From Erythrocercus mccallii (lineage: Eukaryota; Chordata; Aves; Passeriformes; Dicruridae): 64,000 bases of DNA. Shown in pieces: positions 59,371 to 64,000 of the stretch (position 1 is its first letter; the number at the start of each line of letters is the position of its first letter). The position numbers were made by a program, and so were the translations under genes. The DNA lies in NCBI GenBank assembly GCA_013397435.1, contig VZRG01000031.1:996609-1060608 (forward strand), given 5' to 3'. Under the pieces are notes generated by a model. The model was not told the DNA's origin. It worked only from the letters and a program-made list of their open reading frames with translations, and made no database searches.

Positions 59371-59492
59371 AGTGGCCGTGGACAAGCCACTTGATCTATT
59401 TCATTTTCACCATTTGCAAAACGGGGCTAATAATGCACTTAAAGAGAAGTGTTTAGAGGATTAATTAGCTGAGGTCAATTATAGTGTTAACT
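59371..59492 (+). repeat. MIR-type CORE-SINE fragment (core and 3' part)
   Basis: GTGGCCGTGGACAAGCCACT, TGATCTATTTCATTTTCACC, ATTTGCAAAACGGGGCTAAT, AATGCAC and TTAGAGGATTAATTAGCTGA match the MIR core and tail. In the consensus these are 'GTGACCTTGGGCAAGTCACTTAACCT', 'CTCAGTTTCCCCATCTGTAAAATGGGGATAATAATAGCAC' and 'GTGAGGATTAATTGA'. The match is continuous over about 110 bases, better than for the other two candidates in this window. Same orientation as the fragment 300 bases upstream, but an independent copy, as the central part is present in both. Confidence 0.75.
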
Positions 59493-62400
59493 TATATTCC
59501 AGGTAGCTGGGGACTGAAGAGAGATGAGGAAGGAAGAGAAGGGGTAGAGTAGCAGGACCTCCTGCAGCCTTGGTGTTTGTGGCAGGCAGGATGCACCAAT
59601 GATTTGCAAGGGCACAGCTGCCATGTCCCCATTGCAAATAGCGCTGTGCTTGTGCCAGCTCTGCTAATTAGGGTCACTCATACTTCCAGAATGTGCTAGC
59701 ATTGGCACTCAGACAAAAACAAAGACTGTCATGTCCCACCAAACTGGTTTGTCTGGTCCTCATCTGTGCTCACAAGGTGAAAAGAACCTGTGTTGTCCCC
59801 TTGGCCTATTGTCTTTCAGACCAGCCTCTGCTCTTTAGAAAAGCAATGAAGAAGGAAAAGTTGTCATCACTGGCTTTATATATTTTGTATTTGGTAGTAA
59901 GAAGGAGAGTCAACCTCTGAGTTCTCTTCAACTTTGTTTATTTAGATTGGGTACAAAATAAACCATTCTGCTCCTGTCAGGATGTTATTTTTCTCTATGG
60001 GGGCTATGCAGGCCTGCTTTGATAAGTCGCTCACATAATAACAGGTGATGAACTGGAAATGCAATGACATTCACTAACCAAAGCTCTCTCATTTCAGTAC
60101 TCCAAGGGGTAGCCAATTCTGGGGACAGCCCTGCCTGTCAAACATCAATTCCCTGGAATAGATGCTTTTTTAAAAACCTTTGCCCTGAGTGAACCAAGTT
60201 AAATACAAACATATAGCAGGGAGTCCAATTTTGCTGCGGGAACACATCCTTGTTATAGCATTATTTACATAGAATTTTCCATGCTAGTTACACATACTCT
60301 GGTGCACACTAAAAAAAAAGGGGGTTGTGCTAGTCATCCTAAAAAAGAGAAAATCTTATGCATTAAACAAGCAGACTGTAGTACTTTCATCTGGTTTGTA
60401 AAAATATTCTTCTCTGGGCTTTTCATAAATCTCACTTGAGGATGCAGCATTTGTCTATCAAACATGTATTTAATAAGCAGAGCATGTTATACTTATCTCT
60501 ATTCCAATCTAGGCAACTACATTTTATTTGTGGCCTTGTCTGTCCTTTGATGCACAAATATCTGATTACCTACATAACAACTGTTAGAACAATTTTTGAA
60601 AATATGTCTTTTATGTCTGAGTAGACAATTGTACATGCAGTTATCTCAGCACAACTACAAAATATAAGCGGATTCCCTTAAATTAAGGTGGTTAAAATAA
60701 ATAATGAACCACACTAATTTTTTAATTTGCTGCTTTCTGAGGTAATCATTTTCACCATTTTCTTGGCTATGTAAACATATGTTACTATTACTACTACTAC
60801 TATCACTACTATTAAATTAAAAATTTCCAAGTTTCCCTAGCACTGGAGATTTCTTCTCTGAGATTTCTGGTAGGGTTTGCTATTATATTGTGTTTGTGAG
60901 ACTAGTGAATTTTAGGAACTTTGCTATGATACCTGCCTCCTTGGATGCCTCTGTCATCAGCAAGGAGCAGAATTCTCAGTGAGCACATTCGCGTATGAAT
61001 TGTATTGTATTCCATTAATTTTCCTCTGGAAGTGTGATCCAGAGTCAATTACAGTTAATGGGAAGATTTCATCTTTTGACTATAAGAGATAGGCATCCAA
61101 TGGAAAAAAAAAATAGCATGTGACCAATCACACCCCAAAAGTTACTCAACACAAAAGGCAAGTAGTTATAGAACATCCATTCCTAGTTCAGCGGGAAGAT
61201 TATTCATTTAAGATACTAGAGAAAACATACTGAGTAAATATCTCACTAGCTGAAATTAGGTATGTTCAGTGAGCAGTTGCAAAAGGTCTGTTTTATCGAA
61301 TCTTTTATTTGATAATGCTACACAATAATTTTATCTCTGCTCTCACAGAAAATGTAGCTGTCTTTAATCAAGTAGCAGAAAATCCTACCTGTTAAACATT
61401 GAATGAATAAAGCAAAATAAAGCATGAATCATTTAGTAATTTTTAATTATTTAATAATAATACAACTACTCTGTGCCCCCTCAAAAGAATATTGATCTCC
61501 CTCCTCTGCCATATCATACTGACCTCAATAAATGTATTCGTTTTCTGTGCTTGTAATTACTTTCAGGCCTGCTTAACTCCTTGAAGAATGAGAAGTTGTA
61601 TTGAAGACAACCCACTGAACAGACAAATCATACCCATCAAGTCAAGCATTAATCTAAGCTGTTCCAGGTTCAGAGACTAAAATTGTGCTTAGTTCTGATC
61701 TGGCATTGGAAGAATGGGAGTGCTGAGACTATAATGCTGTCAGCTTTATTTAATTAAAAACAAAGACTACATGTTGACTGAATTATAAAGAAAAAGAAGC
61801 AGACCAGCAATATTTCTATGCTTTGCTTTCCTTCTCAAAACCTAATGGACACTTTGAAAGTATAAGTGCATAATTTGCATTAACTCTTTCTTTAAGAGGA
61901 AAGACCAAATTTTTTTAAATTTTTGTTTTGCCTTCATACACAAAGAATCTACAATTATAGAAAACTGCCTCAAAATTCTAGTCCTGACTTTTATTTATAA
62001 TAGGGCATTTTATTCCAGCCTTGTGGTACATAAAGAGATTTCTAGTGGATTTGAATGCATTTTTTACCATTTAAGTACTATAAAATAGATTTTCTGAAAG
62101 TAAGGCTTGAGAACATTTGTTTTAATTTGGTCCTCATTAGTACTTTTAACTGATAAACTTTCCTCACTTTGAACAAATTTTGTCCTCTGCATGTGATCCA
62201 ATTTACATTTTTCTTGGCTAGTTTACAAAGTGGTGGATTTATGACCTAGTGAAAATAATGAATGAAAAAATAAAAACAGGCCAGTATGAGCTCTTTTCCT
62301 CTGTTATCTGCTTCAGTAACCAAAGTATTTCAGCCTACAATAACCTTAATGATGAACTACCTCTAAAACCTGGAAACATCTACTTCTGAGATGCAATTGA

Positions 62401-64000
62401 TTTATAAATCAAGCATTCTCATTGAAAGTTTTGGGTTGGTTTCTGATCCCTAATTTTGGTCATAATTTTCATTTTGGTTCTCTCTCTGGAGGGCATATTA
62501 AAACCCAGCCCAGGTTTGGGGGACTGGGTTGAAATAAATTGGAAGAGATACTTATATGAATCTCACTGCAAACTCTAGGTGCTTTCTTTGTGAAAAGAAA
62601 CTTCGAAAAATGGGCCCAGATCCACCCTGTATAGAAGAGCTGAAAAACACCAATTCTGACTTCATTTTCTAAGGGACAAGGAATACATCACAGGATTTGA
62701 TCTGCATATGCTGTCTAATATATGAGAAATCTTGGAGTCCTGATAGCTTTAATCCCCGCCACAGAAGTGTATAAAATTTCACAGCTAAGCTGCCAGAAAA
62801 CCCAAGACCACACCAGGAAAGCCGTCTGCTTACAAGAAGATACCTGCCAGGTCTTGTCTGCCAAAGCCTGGACTAATGAATGAATACACAATATCCCAAT
62901 CAATCAAACTGGATTTGTCTTTGCCCCAGGTCTAGGTGAGGTCTGGTATGAGGTGACCATATCTGTCAAGCATGCAGTAGCTGTGGCCAAGAAACTGTCT
63001 GTACATTTATGCATTTATCAAGGCAGATATGAATAGAAGTCTTTATTTTTTAACTAAATGTAGTATATACACACACTAGCTGCATGTATCTCAATGTATA
63101 GTCATACAAAGGAAGAAAAAAGTCATATCTGCAAATACACACTGCCAAATTTAGGCACGCCTGTATACAGATACCTGTACATACATTTTATTTTCCTGCT
63201 TGGTTTTCTTCAAAAATATTGCAGTCTTACATATATTTTTTAGCACAAGCACAAGGACTGTGATTATCTGAAACACTGAAAATTTCCAAACCATAGATTT
63301 CTTTTTTTAATTGTAATGGAAGCTCTTGTTTCTAGAGTTTTAATCTTCTGTTAGTCATTGCTGTGTGTTTTAACAAATATGTGTTTACATGAGAAAAGTA
63401 AAGGTGTTGTGTGACAATGAGGTAAAGACTTATGTAGTCCTCACAGCCATGCTAGAGACTGTAGGGACTATTTGAATGTGTAGGAGTTCAAACTGACAAT
63501 GGTGGCAGACTTCGTGGTTGCTCTCCTGCGCAGGTCTGAACCAGGCAGCAAGAGCATTTCACCCAGGGGGATGAACAATGCCTTTGAACCTCAGTGTGCT
63601 GAAACTGATGACTAGTCCCCACTTCCTGGGAATGTGCTCCTAGGTACAGGACAGGGCAGGGTGAGTCAGAGAGGGGCCTGATAAAAGATAATATGGTCAC
63701 AGAGTAATCACAGATAAGTCATTGCCCAAGGGATGGGAAGATACTTAAATGAAGTGATAGCCAGATGTGCTAGTGAGGTATAGAGAAGACCTGAGAGTAG
63801 ACTACCTTCCCATTTTGTCATCCTTTACTAATTCAGATCTATCCTTGGGCCTGTCCTAGCTCCAAGGTGGTCTAATGACACATCACACAGTGGTTCACTG
63901 CCAGTATAGCTGTTTGCAGAAGAGAATGTAGCATAAAGCCTCGAGGACTCCTTGACTCATTCTCATGATGAATTAAAAGTACCTTGGTTGATGCATGCCT
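59493..64000. other. Unique non-coding DNA
   Basis: No gene recognised up to the window end. A short ACT/CTA repeat lies at 60783-60813 and AT-rich low complexity near 61430-61470. The open frames (up to 75 codons) have no known motif. Confidence 0.5.
60783..60813. repeat. (ACT)n trinucleotide repeat
   Basis: TACTATTACTACTACTACTA followed by TCACTACTATT: about ten imperfect ACT units. Simple-sequence repeat outside any gene. Confidence 0.85.

Overview
The window looks like AT-rich, gene-free nuclear DNA from a bird. The main evidence is several decayed CR1 LINE fragments. Two carry the recognisable C-terminal end of the CR1 ORF2 reverse-transcriptase protein, and several end in the short octamer-like tail (variants of ATTCTATG) that marks CR1 3' ends. 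There are no Alu- or L1-like repeats, no operon structure and no bacterial-type genes. Two runs of N show that this is a draft assembly. CR1 alone would also fit other sauropsids, so 'bird' is a strong inference rather than proof.

I find no protein-coding gene, rRNA, tRNA or snRNA that I can defend. The longest open frames (159, 148 and 139 codons) resemble nothing I know and are about what chance gives in 64 kb of AT-rich DNA. The window is best read as an intergenic desert or the inside of a very long intron. The only exon-like object I rate at all is a 126-base segment at 25786-25911, with a strong acceptor, a consensus donor and an ATG just before the donor. It would be a 5' or alternative first exon, or a non-coding exon.

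Layout. 1-6322 is unique sequence with one degenerate CR1 tail and a TTATTATC-type microsatellite. 6323-6433 is a CR1 3' end on the minus strand. 6434-20726 is unique DNA with one gap and a conserved-looking stretch near 19.0-19.2 kb. 20727-21655 is a CpG-rich island that looks like a relatively young retroviral solo LTR. 22200-22787 is a plus-strand CR1 3' end with broken ORF2 remains. 22788-39023 is unique DNA with the exon candidate, several enhancer-like clusters and a second gap beside an (AT)n/(TG)n repeat. About 39024-39205 is a probable ancient MIR-type SINE. 44025-44140 holds a long imperfect hairpin centred on a 20-base perfect palindrome. 51940-52545 and 52770-53049 are two same-orientation CR1 3' ends of different subfamilies. 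56244-56321 is a fresh 37-base tandem duplication. 57921-58036 is another minus-strand CR1 end. 58955-59076 and 59371-59492 are two MIR-type CORE-SINE fragments.

Nothing here forms a multi-gene system. The items most worth a second look are the LTR island, the MIR relics (very old in a bird genome and so possible regulatory exaptations), the palindromic hairpin at 44 kb and the exon candidate at 25.8 kb.
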